From Leptospirales bacterium (GTDB lineage: Bacteria; Spirochaetota; Leptospiria; Leptospirales; Leptospiraceae), in assembly GCA_013297885.1 (NCBI GenBank), contig JAAFIR010000031.1, positions 1 to 64,000 of the forward strand: a DNA stretch of 64,000 nucleotides, written 5' to 3'. Position numbers and translations under genes: made by a program. Position 1 is the first letter of the stretch, and every line of letters begins with the position of its first letter. Positions 1 through 7,818 of the stretch are shown here, in pieces. Under the pieces are notes generated by a model. That model worked only from the letters and a program-made list of their open reading frames with translations. It ran no database searches and was not told the DNA's origin.

Positions 1-275
1 GCATAACTATTCGATTTTAGAATACAAAAAAGTTTCTAAATACAGAAAAATTTCTCAAAGCAAACAAGTTCATTTTACAAAAAAATCTACCAAGACGAAA
101 AAGTGCTTCAATGCAAAAAAGTTTTTATTCCTCTACAAATTTATAGTTTACAAAATGAATTTTTCATTAAAATAAATTCCATTTTTTAAAAAAAGTTTAA
201 ACATTCATAAATCCCATTTTGCATAACTATTCAGATTTAGGTGGGCTTCAGAATACGGAAAAGTTTCTCAATACA
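1..275. repeat. Degenerate direct repeat, about 50-55 nt, two copies
   Basis: Positions 1-50 and 221-275 share the order GCATAACTATTC, GATTTAG, GAATAC, AAAAGTTTCT and AATACA; the second copy has about ten extra bases (around 241-250). The 170 bases between are A+T-rich with no convincing gene. The second copy leads straight into the structured element at 277-371. The left copy may continue outside the window. Probably remnants of a dispersed intergenic repeat. Confidence 0.4.
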
Positions 276-276
276 A

Positions 277-371
277 GCGAACGGGATTGTAGCGTTTCTG
301 AATCCTCTGACTTTAGCCACAGGATTCAGAAGTAGCGAAAAGCCCGGTTTTTGCGATAGCAAAAATTCGCC
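277..371 (+). repeat. Structured intergenic element, copy 1
   Basis: Blocks in order: A (GCGAACGGGATTGTAGCG, 277-294), hairpin 1 (arms 296-306 and 321-331), B (AGCGAAAAGCCCGG, 334-347, then T-run), hairpin 2 (348-354 with 359-365) and C (TTCGCC, 366-371). GCGAA (277-281) pairs with TTCGC (366-370), and CGGG (282-285) with CCCG (343-346). It ends 15 nt from the stop codon of the minus-strand SH3 gene and reads antisense to it. Confidence 0.75.
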
Positions 372-386
372 AAAATTTTTTTTAAA

Positions 387-1466
387 TCAACATGCGTCCC
401 CACCACCATTTGCTACAAGAATTAATTTATCTTTTTCAAGCTTCATAATACGTTTGATTGAAGCATCAAAACCAAAATCTTTATAGATCAAAATAGTTCC
501 TAGTCCATCTAGATTTAGAACACCTATTAGATGATTTTCTCCACCATAACCAATTAAATCTTTTGAAAGTTCTTTAAATTCTTGTAAAATTATTTTTTTT
601 GATTTACTCTCAAACAATAAGTATAAATACTTTGTTTCTAATTTATTTTCATCCTCTAAATGAAATCTAGCTGAAATCAATTCTCGGTTTCCTTCATTTA
701 TAAACGAACTTTCACTTAACTTAAATTTTTGAATTTCAGAATCTTTAATTTTATTTTTTTTCAAAATTGATTCTGATTCTTTTTGAACAATTGAAATTTG
801 TTCTTTAGTAAGAGAATTTTCTTTTAATATTTGTTTAGTTACTTTTAGTCCATTTAATACAAATAAGCTCTCCGTCTCAATCATAGACTTGATAACTTCA
901 GTTTGAGGGATATTAGCTATAATATAATTTTGGCAACCTGCGACTGAAGTGGAAGAGATTTTTAGTTTATTAATAAAACTTCCGTTCGAATCAAATATCT
1001 CAATAGGAGATTTTGAAAGTGCTAGTTTATTTAAAAAATAAGCTGGCTCTTTATCATCATTACCATTTCCAATCCATTTATTTCCAATTTTATAAATTAT
1101 TGGTCTCATACCTACATGATTTTTCATAACAGAAACTTGAAGGCTGCTAATCATTTCCATTTTTTCAACTTCATCAATTGGAAAACGAGAAATAAATTCA
1201 TCCGAAACATAACCTTCATTACCTTTAGAAGTTTTAATAAATGTCCAACCAGATGTAATTGGCTCAGTGTATGAAGATTTAAGTAAAGTAATTTTTTCAC
1301 CTTTGATAAGCTTAGCAATCACTTTTCCTTTGTTTGGACTATCTCTTAAGTTTAAACTTGAAGATTCAGTCATCACGTAAAGAGGTGTTCCTTTTTTTGT
1401 ATAATCATTTTCTTCAGAATAAAGAAAAAAACTGATCAAAATTAAGTTTAAGACAAAAATTTTCAT
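387..1466 (-). CDS. Exported protein with bacterial SH3 domain
   Basis: 359 residues. Begins with a short positively charged start and a hydrophobic stretch (residues 3-16), a likely signal peptide; there is no clear lipobox. Residues about 28-95 read as a bacterial SH3 (SH3b) domain: the 'LNLRDSPNKGKVIAKLIKGE' segment, then a Trp (GWTF) and a 'GYVSDEF' end, the usual SH3b landmarks. The remaining 260 residues resemble nothing I can name. SH3b domains often bind peptidoglycan or cell-wall peptides, so an envelope role is inferred. It is divergent from the lipoprotein gene at 1518 with a 51-nt gap, which must hold both promoters. Confidence 0.65.
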   Translation of the reverse strand: MKIFVLNLILISFFLYSEENDYTKKGTPLYVMTESSSLNLRDSPNKGKVIAKLIKGEKITLLKSSYTEPITSGWTFIKTSKGNEGYVSDEFISRFPIDEVEKMEMISSLQVSVMKNHVGMRPIIYKIGNKWIGNGNDDKEPAYFLNKLALSKSPIEIFDSNGSFINKLKISSTSVAGCQNYIIANIPQTEVIKSMIETESLFVLNGLKVTKQILKENSLTKEQISIVQKESESILKKNKIKDSEIQKFKLSESSFINEGNRELISARFHLEDENKLETKYLYLLFESKSKKIILQEFKELSKDLIGYGGENHLIGVLNLDGLGTILIYKDFGFDASIKRIMKLEKDKLILVANGGGDAC

Positions 1467-1517
1467 AAATTTATTTTTTTTAGTTTCTAAAATTTGTAAA
1501 CAGAGATATTAGAATTA

Positions 1518-2483
1518 GTGCATAAAATTATACTTTTACTTTTATTATTTCTTATTTCATGTAAAAAAGAAAATTTATTTAGTTCTGATTTAAAAAAAGA
1601 AAATTTCTGGACAAAAAATAATTCAAACCTACAAAAACCTATTTATGAAGTTAAATTTTCAGACTTATTAAAAACAAAAGACCAAAAATATGAAGCTAGT
1701 GGCATTTATTTTTCTAATTCTAAACATTATATTGTATTTGATAATATTGAATCGGTATTAGAATTAAATGAACATTTTGAAAAATTTATTTTCAAAAATA
1801 AAAATGAATCAAAATCAAATTTTGAAGCAATTCATTTTGATGATAAAAATGAAAAATTTTTTATTGTTGTTGAATCCACAAAATTTGGAGAAAATTATTT
1901 TCCCGAAATTTTAGAATTTGATAAAAATTGGAATTTAAAAAATAGAAAAAAAATAAATTACCAATTAGAAAAAAAAAACAAAGGAATTGAAGGTTTAAGT
2001 TCTATTTGGATTGAAAATAAATTTTACCTTCTTGCTCTTTGTGAAGGAAATTTTTGTTATTCCAATAAAGAAAAACACAAAGGAAATGGAAAAATTTTAC
2101 TTTTGGAAGAAAAAGAAAATTCTTGGGAGAGAAAAAAAGAAATTTCAATTCCAGAAAAAGCAAATTTTTTGGATTATTCAGACATAGACCAATTTGGAAA
2201 TACTTTTATTATCAGCTCACAAGAATCATCAGCGATTTGGTTAGGAGAATTGGATTTAATAAATTTGAATTTTTCAATTGGAGAAGTTTTAAAATTACCT
2301 TTTGGTGATAAATCTGGTAATATTAACTATGGAGCAGAAACAATTTATTGTAACATAGAAGGGGTTACTTTTATCTCTCAAAATAAAATTGCTTTAGTCT
2401 CAGACAAAGCTGGTTCTGAGCAAGATAAATGGTGTAAATACAAAGAACAAATGATACATATTTTCGAGTTACCAAAAAAATAG
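1518..2483 (+). CDS. Lipoprotein, probable beta-propeller (SdiA-regulated/phytase-esterase-like)
   Basis: 321 residues from a GTG start. Residues 1-15 (ending 'LLFLISC') form a lipoprotein signal with Cys15 as the lipidation site. The body has strand-turn units typical of six-bladed propellers: 'YEASGIYFSN', 'NFEAIHFDD', 'KGIEGLSSIW', 'YSDIDQFGNTFIIS' and 'NIEGVTFIS'. Repeated E-G/A-hydrophobic blocks of this kind occur in the SdiA-regulated and esterase-like phytase families, but the match is loose. Probably a periplasm-facing or surface lipoprotein. A strong intrinsic terminator follows at 2611. Confidence 0.55.
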   Translation: MHKIILLLLLFLISCKKENLFSSDLKKENFWTKNNSNLQKPIYEVKFSDLLKTKDQKYEASGIYFSNSKHYIVFDNIESVLELNEHFEKFIFKNKNESKSNFEAIHFDDKNEKFFIVVESTKFGENYFPEILEFDKNWNLKNRKKINYQLEKKNKGIEGLSSIWIENKFYLLALCEGNFCYSNKEKHKGNGKILLLEEKENSWERKKEISIPEKANFLDYSDIDQFGNTFIISSQESSAIWLGELDLINLNFSIGEVLKLPFGDKSGNINYGAETIYCNIEGVTFISQNKIALVSDKAGSEQDKWCKYKEQMIHIFELPKK

Positions 2484-2610
2484 CAAAAGTGAAATATTAA
2501 AAAATATTTTTTAAAAATTTATTTTTTTTTACTTTTTGCTTTACTTTTCTGTCAAATAATTAAACGTGTAAGTAATTATTGTTCATTTTATCTCAATTGT
2601 TGGATCACTC

Positions 2611-2647
2611 GCTCTACTTATTGCAAAATAGGTAGAGCTTTTTTTTT
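2611..2647 (+). terminator. Intrinsic terminator after the 1518-2483 lipoprotein gene
   Basis: A perfect 7-bp stem (GCTCTAC 2611-2617 with GTAGAGC 2632-2638) is followed by nine T residues (2639-2647). The loop holds TTATTGCAAAA, which can pair instead with TTTTTGCAATAA downstream of the T-run, so a competing hairpin exists. It lies 128 nt past the stop codon. Confidence 0.75.
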
Positions 2648-2893
2648 GCAATAATGTGTTTAGGATTTTTTGGGCGAATTTTTTTGTTTTGATTATTAAT
2701 TTTTAAATCATCAGAGATAATTTTAATTAAATAAATATCTTTGCTAAATTGATTGCACCTAATGATTTGGTTTTATTTAGTTTGTTTTACACAGTCATCA
2801 ATATTTATTTCTAGAAATAGAGTGTTATATTTGAAAAGATAAAGACTAAAAAGTTAATTGACTTTCATTCAAGATGAATCTTCTCATTTAAAA
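2648..2893. other. Gene-free A+T-rich gap upstream of the nuclease-like gene
   Basis: No gene or RNA recognised. An isolated block-C-like motif (GGGCGAA plus T-run) lies near 2681-2694 without the other blocks of the structured element, probably a remnant. The promoter of the 2894 gene must lie here, but no -35/-10 pair was clear enough to mark. Confidence 0.4.
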
Positions 2894-5167
2894 ATGAATG
2901 ATTTTTACAAACAAGCAATTGATTTCTGGAAAAATAAAAACTTTAATGAGTCGTTAAATCTGTTTGAAAATTTATTCAAAGAAAACGAAGGCAAAGTTAT
3001 AAAAATTATTGAGCAAGAAAAAATTTATCAAGGAGAAAATTCAATTTATTTCTGGAAGTCAAACTTGCTTGAAAATAATTTTTTTTCATTTTTTGAAGAT
3101 TATCACCAAGGTTATTATTTTTTAAAAGAATATTTTAAACAAAAACAATCAAGTATTTCATTAATTGAAAATCTAATCAAAAAGAAAGAAGAACTTTTAC
3201 TTGAAGTAATTAAAAATTTAAAAATACAAACTGCTTCAGAACATTTTAAATTAATTTTTGCTGAAGCTGTAAAGTTAAATTCAAAAAAAATAATTAAAAC
3301 TTTAAATGAAATGGCTTTTTTAGAAAAAGCTAAAAATGATTTAGAATCAGAAATTTTTCAGAAACAGGATGTATTTTTAAAAAAATTTTCAATTCAACAA
3401 CTGGTAATGACACTAGGGATTTATTTTGAGAACGAAAGATTACAAAATAGAAAAGAAAATTTAGTCACTCTTGACTGGAGTCCATCTATTTCTGATTTAA
3501 TTTCAAAAATTATAAATAGATATAAAGAAATGAATCAAGATAAAATAATAAACAATGAAGATTTAAGTATCGATGAGATGAATAAAATATATTTAGAATG
3601 TATTCTTAATCTTCAAAAAGACACTTCAAAAATAAATGATTTAATTTCTGATTTTGAAACATTAGAAAGTTTTGAACAAGCAATGGATTTTTATTATTAT
3701 TATGATTGGGAAATTGATTTTTCTTTAAATCCTCCTGAATTAAAACCTGTTGAATCTGAAAAACATAAATTATGGATTAAAAATGGATTCAAATACAAGC
3801 ATAAACATATTTATAATATTCAATTTGCACAAACACTTCCACAATCAGAACAAATTTATGAACATTTTAAAAATAGCCCAGACGATTTTGAAATGAATCA
3901 AAGATTATGCCAATTTAAATTATCATATTATCTTTCAAAACTCCCAGAAGAAATTTTATTCAAAGAAGAAACAAGTTTTTCTTCAGAGGAATATTTTTTT
4001 TGTATGGAATTTTTAGCAATGTATTCCAGAATACGATATTTAAAACCAGTTCATCAAAATACATATTATAATTCAAAGTCTAGAGACTATGAAGAACTAC
4101 TTTATTTAATTCAAGAAAATTCAAATAGCCAATGTGTTATATTTAGAAAAATTGAAGATCAAGTTAAAAATATTTTTAGAATAGAATCAAAACCTGTTTC
4201 ATTAACAAAAGATAAAATTAAATCTATTTATAAAATTGGCTCATCAGATTTAATTGGAAATTTTAAAATCAATTTAGAAGAAAAACCATTGATGAAACTT
4301 GGTGGTTATTATATCTTTTTTGCATTTCCAATTAGTAATAGAGATTATTCAGTTTGTTTAACTGAAATCATTGAAAAAGAAATTCTTTCATCTAATTCAA
4401 AAATTAAATTTGATACAAAAAAATGGACTGGAAAATATGAAGAATATATTTCAGAATTGTTTAGAACTTTTAATTATAATTCTAAATTTGGGTTAAAATA
4501 TGGAATTAATGATAATGAAATTGATATAATTGCTTATAAAGATAAAACTTTTTTTATAATAGAATTAAAAATGACTCATACTAGAATTGAAAATCATTCA
4601 GTTCTAGACCATAGGCGTTCTGCTTTATTAAAAGGAGGAGTACAGTTAGAAAAGGCTGTTTCTTATTTAGAAACAGAAGCTGGCAAAAAAGAAATTGCTG
4701 ATAAGATTTCTATTAATGAAAAAGATATTGAAAGAATTTATCCAATTTTAATCACAAATTCATTTGAAGATGATTATTATTTAATCTCTGATAAATTTAG
4801 AAAAATTACTTTATTTGAATTAGAAAGAATTCTAATAAATGATAAATTTTTTATGTTTAAACTAGAAGAATCAATTCTTGAAAACGATTCTGAAGCTTAT
4901 CAACAACATATTGACTTTACTAAATCTCAAATAGTTGATTTGAGTTTAAATCAAAAGTTAAAAGAGAAATTAAATTCAAAAAAAGAATTCGATAATCCTA
5001 GAAAAAAATTTTCTTTGAGAAAAGACAACGAAGAACCTTCACCAGATTACATTATTGATTGTGTTGAAAATGATAAAGTTTGGTCTGAATTGAAAAATGA
5101 AGATGACGGTTTAAAGGAAAGAATCATTCCGATAAATGGAGTTGATAGAATTAAATTCTACATTTAA
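2894..5167 (+). CDS. Large protein with C-terminal PD-(D/E)XK nuclease-like domain
   Basis: 757 residues from ATG 2894; a TTG at 2858 in the same frame would add 12. Neither start has a clear Shine-Dalgarno. The N-terminal 500 residues are Lys/Glu-rich and helical, with an opening that looks TPR-like ('AIDFWKNKNFNESLNLFENL'). Near residues 510-570 lies a restriction-endonuclease fold signature: a helix with 'YEEYISELF', then 'NEIDIIAY' (Asp) and 'FFIIELKM', which gives the E-x-K of a D...ExK active site. The 'RRSALLKGGVQLEKAVSYL' that follows fits the helix after the core in Mrr-like nucleases. There is no signal peptide, so it is cytoplasmic. The viperin gene follows 112 nt later on the same strand, so a joint role in defence is inferred. 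I do not recognise the full-length family. Confidence 0.6.
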   Translation: MNDFYKQAIDFWKNKNFNESLNLFENLFKENEGKVIKIIEQEKIYQGENSIYFWKSNLLENNFFSFFEDYHQGYYFLKEYFKQKQSSISLIENLIKKKEELLLEVIKNLKIQTASEHFKLIFAEAVKLNSKKIIKTLNEMAFLEKAKNDLESEIFQKQDVFLKKFSIQQLVMTLGIYFENERLQNRKENLVTLDWSPSISDLISKIINRYKEMNQDKIINNEDLSIDEMNKIYLECILNLQKDTSKINDLISDFETLESFEQAMDFYYYYDWEIDFSLNPPELKPVESEKHKLWIKNGFKYKHKHIYNIQFAQTLPQSEQIYEHFKNSPDDFEMNQRLCQFKLSYYLSKLPEEILFKEETSFSSEEYFFCMEFLAMYSRIRYLKPVHQNTYYNSKSRDYEELLYLIQENSNSQCVIFRKIEDQVKNIFRIESKPVSLTKDKIKSIYKIGSSDLIGNFKINLEEKPLMKLGGYYIFFAFPISNRDYSVCLTEIIEKEILSSNSKIKFDTKKWTGKYEEYISELFRTFNYNSKFGLKYGINDNEIDIIAYKDKTFFIIELKMTHTRIENHSVLDHRRSALLKGGVQLEKAVSYLETEAGKKEIADKISINEKDIERIYPILITNSFEDDYYLISDKFRKITLFELERILINDKFFMFKLEESILENDSEAYQQHIDFTKSQIVDLSLNQKLKEKLNSKKEFDNPRKKFSLRKDNEEPSPDYIIDCVENDKVWSELKNEDDGLKERIIPINGVDRIKFYI

Positions 5168-5170
5168 GAG

Positions 5171-5198
5171 TTGACAAACTAAAATGATTTTATAAAAT
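5171..5198 (+). promoter_or_regulatory. Putative sigma-70 promoter for the viperin gene
   Basis: TTGACA (5171-5176), 16-bp spacer, TAAAAT (5193-5198), starting 4 nt after the upstream stop codon and 82 nt before the viperin ATG. It suggests pVip can be transcribed apart from the nuclease-like gene. A+T-rich DNA gives chance matches, but a perfect -35 box is rarer. Confidence 0.5.
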
Positions 5199-5239
5199 AT
5201 TTAAGAATTAATTTTTTAAATTGTTCTATTAGAATCTCA

Positions 5240-5268
5240 TAGGCTTGGTCTTTGACCATTTGAGCCTA
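5240..5268 (+). promoter_or_regulatory. Two-step leader hairpin just before the viperin ribosome-binding site
   Basis: TAGGCT (5240-5245) pairs with AGCCTA (5263-5268), enclosing TGGTC (5246-5250) paired with GACCA (5254-5258). The hairpin stops 2 nt before the Shine-Dalgarno AGGA (5271-5274) of the viperin gene (ATG 5280). There is no T-run, so it is more likely an mRNA leader structure than a terminator. Confidence 0.45.
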
Positions 5269-5279
5269 AAAGGACAAAT

Positions 5280-6128
5280 ATGAATTTTAATTCAACGGTG
5301 AATTTTCACCTTTTAAAAAACTGTAACTTTCGTTGCAAATTTTGTTATGCACATTTTAATGATGCTTCTTTATTAACTTTTGATGAATCGAAACAAATCT
5401 TAATTGAGCTAAAAAAAATGGGTGTTTATAAAATTAACTTTGCAGGAGGAGAACCTCTTCTTTATAAAAATTTTGAAGAGCTTCTAGTATTAGCAAAAGA
5501 ATTAAGTTTTGTTACTTCAGTAATCAGCAATGGTTCTAAAATGACTAAAACTTGGATTTTTGAGTTTGGAAAATTTCTTGATATTGTTGGAATAAGCTGT
5601 GATAGTGCAAAAAGTGAAACTCTGATTAATCTAGGAAGAGGAAATGGGAATAGTTATGAAACAACTAAAGAAGTGTTTCACAATCTTGATTTGTTAAGTT
5701 TTAAAATTAACAGAAAAATTTTCAAAAAATTAAATTCTGTTATTACTCGTTTAAATTTTCAAGAAGATATGAATGACTTTGTAAAAAGTTTAAACATTGA
5801 CCGTTGGAAAATATTTCAAATTTTAAGAATTGATGGTGAAAATGAAAAAGCATTTAAAGCTCTTAAAATTTCAGATTGTGAATTTAAAGAATTTGTCTCA
5901 AAACATTTATCTTTAAATTCTTATCGAACAAAAGTTGTAGCTGAAACAAACACAGATATGATAGATTCTTACTTGATGATAAATCCTGATGGAAGTTTTT
6001 TTCAGAACTCAAAAGGAAAATATGTAAAAAGTTTACCTATTTTAGAAGTAGGATGGGAAAAAGCCTTCAATCAAATTTCTTTTTCAGAAAAGAAATTTTT
6101 AGATAGAGGGGGAGGTTATCTAATTTAA
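5280..6128 (+). CDS. Prokaryotic viperin (pVip), radical-SAM antiviral ddhNTP synthase
   Basis: 282 residues, close to the viperin catalytic core. The radical-SAM CxxxCxxC motif is Cys15-Cys19-Cys22 ('NCNFRCKFCYAHF'); SAM-binding 'NFAGGEP' is at 53-59. Viperin-specific blocks follow in order: 'SNGS' 83-86, 'ISCDS' 105-109, 'LGRGNG' 118-123, 'KLNSVITRLN' 150-159, 'RWKIFQ' 175-180, 'DSYLMINPDG' 229-238 and 'FLDRGGGYL' at the C terminus. These line up block by block with human viperin as I remember it; generic radical-SAM enzymes such as MoaA lack them. Viperins turn a nucleoside triphosphate into its 3'-deoxy-3',4'-didehydro form, a chain terminator for phage RNA polymerase. Which NTP is used cannot be read here. 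AGGA at 5271 sets the start. No nucleotide kinase is fused or directly adjacent. Confidence 0.92.
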   Translation: MNFNSTVNFHLLKNCNFRCKFCYAHFNDASLLTFDESKQILIELKKMGVYKINFAGGEPLLYKNFEELLVLAKELSFVTSVISNGSKMTKTWIFEFGKFLDIVGISCDSAKSETLINLGRGNGNSYETTKEVFHNLDLLSFKINRKIFKKLNSVITRLNFQEDMNDFVKSLNIDRWKIFQILRIDGENEKAFKALKISDCEFKEFVSKHLSLNSYRTKVVAETNTDMIDSYLMINPDGSFFQNSKGKYVKSLPILEVGWEKAFNQISFSEKKFLDRGGGYLI

Positions 6129-6134
6129 AACACC

Positions 6135-6164
6135 CAACCTTTCTTGCTAAAACTTGAAAGGTTG
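6135..6164 (+). terminator. Putative terminator hairpin after viperin
   Basis: CAACCTTTC (6135-6143) pairs perfectly with GAAAGGTTG (6156-6164), 6 nt past the viperin stop; a short T-rich stretch (ATTTTAAACC) follows. The weak T-run lowers confidence in intrinsic termination. Confidence 0.45.
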
Positions 6165-6286
6165 ATTTTAAACCTTCTCTTTTTATAGAGCCAAATTTAT
6201 CTTCAAATTTACCAAAAAATATTGAACTCTAAAGGGGAAGAAATTGAGGTAAAACTTTAAGAAACTTAACCTACTCAAAATTACTC

Positions 6287-6312
6287 CTCATTCTCTCGTT
6301 TGGGAGAATGAG
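6287..6312. terminator. Hairpin between convergent genes
   Basis: CTCATTCTC (6287-6295) pairs with GAGAATGAG (6304-6312). It sits between the convergent viperin and M15 peptidase genes, 60 nt from the peptidase stop. It lacks a T-run on either side, so termination is uncertain. Confidence 0.3.
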
Positions 6313-6372
6313 CATGAACTTCTAAGCAGGGTTTAAGAAATAAGGAAGCAGAACTTATAGTATAAAATTAAC

Positions 6373-7152
6373 TTATTTGCTCATATTCAAACAATCCGAA
6401 TTAATTGTTTTTACATATTCAATTGGTCTTGTCCCAAGTTTGTTTGATCCTGAAAATTTATTTTCAAAACTAATTTTGTTTTCTATAAATGCTTTTTCCC
6501 ACTCAGTCATTAATTTTGTAGAGATTGGAAAATAGGACCAGTGCCATTTTTCTTCTTTGTAGCCTTTAAAATTTCTTTTTTCATGTTCATTGTATGGTTG
6601 ACAAAAACCAAACTTAAAAGCATTTTTTTTCATCCATTGGTATAAAAATTTTCCATTTCCAGTTTCATAATATGAATTGGTTAAGTTATTTATATCAAAA
6701 TCAGTTCCCCAGTGATGTCTTGAAGTGCTTGGAGCAGATGAAAACTCTAAAATCAAATTTATTTTTTCTTCATCTGTTTTTCCAACCACAGACTCACTCA
6801 TTTTTCTTTTACCTGAAAATTTATCTTCCCAAATCATTTTTTGATCTGAATAATTTCTATGTGCTGAAATAATAAAAATCGGTTGGTTGTCTTTTCCTTC
6901 TCTATCTATATCATAAGCTTTAATCATTTTTTGGTAAGCCAAAATCACATCTTCTCTTAAATGGTGAACTCTTTCTTCATTTGGATTTTTAAAACCTTTT
7001 AGAACTTTATCTCTAGAAAAATCTCCTGTGAGATATTTAATTTTATCAATACTTAAAAAAATATCAGGTTTTAATTCTTGGGAATCTATGTTTGAATTGG
7101 AACAGTTTTGAATGAATAAAATTAAACTAAGAAAAAAAAAAATATAGAACAT
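6373..7152 (-). CDS. M15-family D-Ala-D-Ala carboxypeptidase, lipoprotein (VanY-like)
   Basis: 259 residues. The hydrophobic N terminus ends 'LFIQNCSN', a lipobox with Cys17. Metal-binding and catalytic motifs of the VanY/M15 fold are visible: 'SRHHWGTDFDIN' (about 147-158; His and Asp ligands) and 'EKWHWSYFP' (about 206-214; Glu and His). An earlier 'FIISAHRNYSDQ' matches the 'S.YRS...Q' region of M15. It probably trims the peptide stems of peptidoglycan from the inner or outer membrane face. The poly-A/T stretch at its start codon leaves the Shine-Dalgarno weak. The neighbouring tmk cluster runs in the same direction with a 72-nt gap. Confidence 0.82.
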   Translation of the reverse strand: MFYIFFFLSLILFIQNCSNSNIDSQELKPDIFLSIDKIKYLTGDFSRDKVLKGFKNPNEERVHHLREDVILAYQKMIKAYDIDREGKDNQPIFIISAHRNYSDQKMIWEDKFSGKRKMSESVVGKTDEEKINLILEFSSAPSTSRHHWGTDFDINNLTNSYYETGNGKFLYQWMKKNAFKFGFCQPYNEHEKRNFKGYKEEKWHWSYFPISTKLMTEWEKAFIENKISFENKFSGSNKLGTRPIEYVKTINSDCLNMSK

Positions 7153-7224
7153 AAAATCATTAACTTATTAATCAATTAATAATCAAGTGAAAATTCAATA
7201 CTACTGTTTAATGATAGTATCGTT

Positions 7225-7818
7225 TTAGGATAGTAATAAAATTAATTTTTTAAAACAAAATTCTAATACTTCTTCAGAGGATTTTTCAGCATCAACATAA
7301 ATAGTATTTTTTGGAAGAATTTTTTTATATTCATTTGCAACTCTAGTTAGTTCATCTAAATTTTCAAAAAATTCAGATTCTCCTCTTTTAGCTGTGCGAC
7401 TTAGAGCAATTTTTGGATCAATTTCCAAATAAAACACAAAATCTGGAAGTAAAAATTTCTCATCTAAATTTAATTGAATGATTTTTTCTGAAGAAAAACT
7501 TTCATCCGATTGATAAGCAGCCATAGAATAAAAATATCTATCCAAAATTATATGAAATTCAGAATCTAAATTTGGCTGAATATTTTTAGAAATAGAATCT
7601 TTTCTATCTTTTAAAAAAAGCTGAATTTGTTCATTTTTAGAAAGAGAAATTTTGTTTTGTAAAAATTCTCTGATTTTAAGTCCATGTTCATATTTTGTTG
7701 GTTCAAAAAAATTTTTCACTTTGAAGTTTAACTTATTCAATTCTTCTGTAATTTTCTGAACTAAGCTAGTTTTTCCAGATCCATCAATTCCTTCAAAAAC
7801 AATCAATTTTTGTTTCAT
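7225..7818 (-). CDS. tmk: Thymidylate kinase
   Basis: 197 residues, normal length. P-loop 'GIDGSGKT' at residues 10-17, 'DRY' at 93-95 with the following 'SMAAYQ', and a LID-like segment rich in Arg/Glu near 'SRTAKRGESEFFE'. It phosphorylates dTMP to dTDP. The start overlaps the stop of the 870-residue gene by 4 nt, so the two are probably translationally coupled. It is the housekeeping enzyme of dTTP synthesis; closeness to viperin is likely chance because it is convergent and one gene removed. Confidence 0.9.
   Translation of the reverse strand: MKQKLIVFEGIDGSGKTSLVQKITEELNKLNFKVKNFFEPTKYEHGLKIREFLQNKISLSKNEQIQLFLKDRKDSISKNIQPNLDSEFHIILDRYFYSMAAYQSDESFSSEKIIQLNLDEKFLLPDFVFYLEIDPKIALSRTAKRGESEFFENLDELTRVANEYKKILPKNTIYVDAEKSSEEVLEFCFKKLILLLS

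Noticed and set aside
241-486. Open frame of 81 codons on the plus strand
   Set aside because: It covers the structured element and the antisense of the SH3 gene's 3' end; no sign of a real protein.
7225-7818. tmk as the nucleotide-kinase partner of viperin (as with CMPK2 in animals)
   Set aside because: It is on the opposite strand, one gene away, coupled to a different gene by a 4-nt overlap, and looks like the ordinary housekeeping enzyme.
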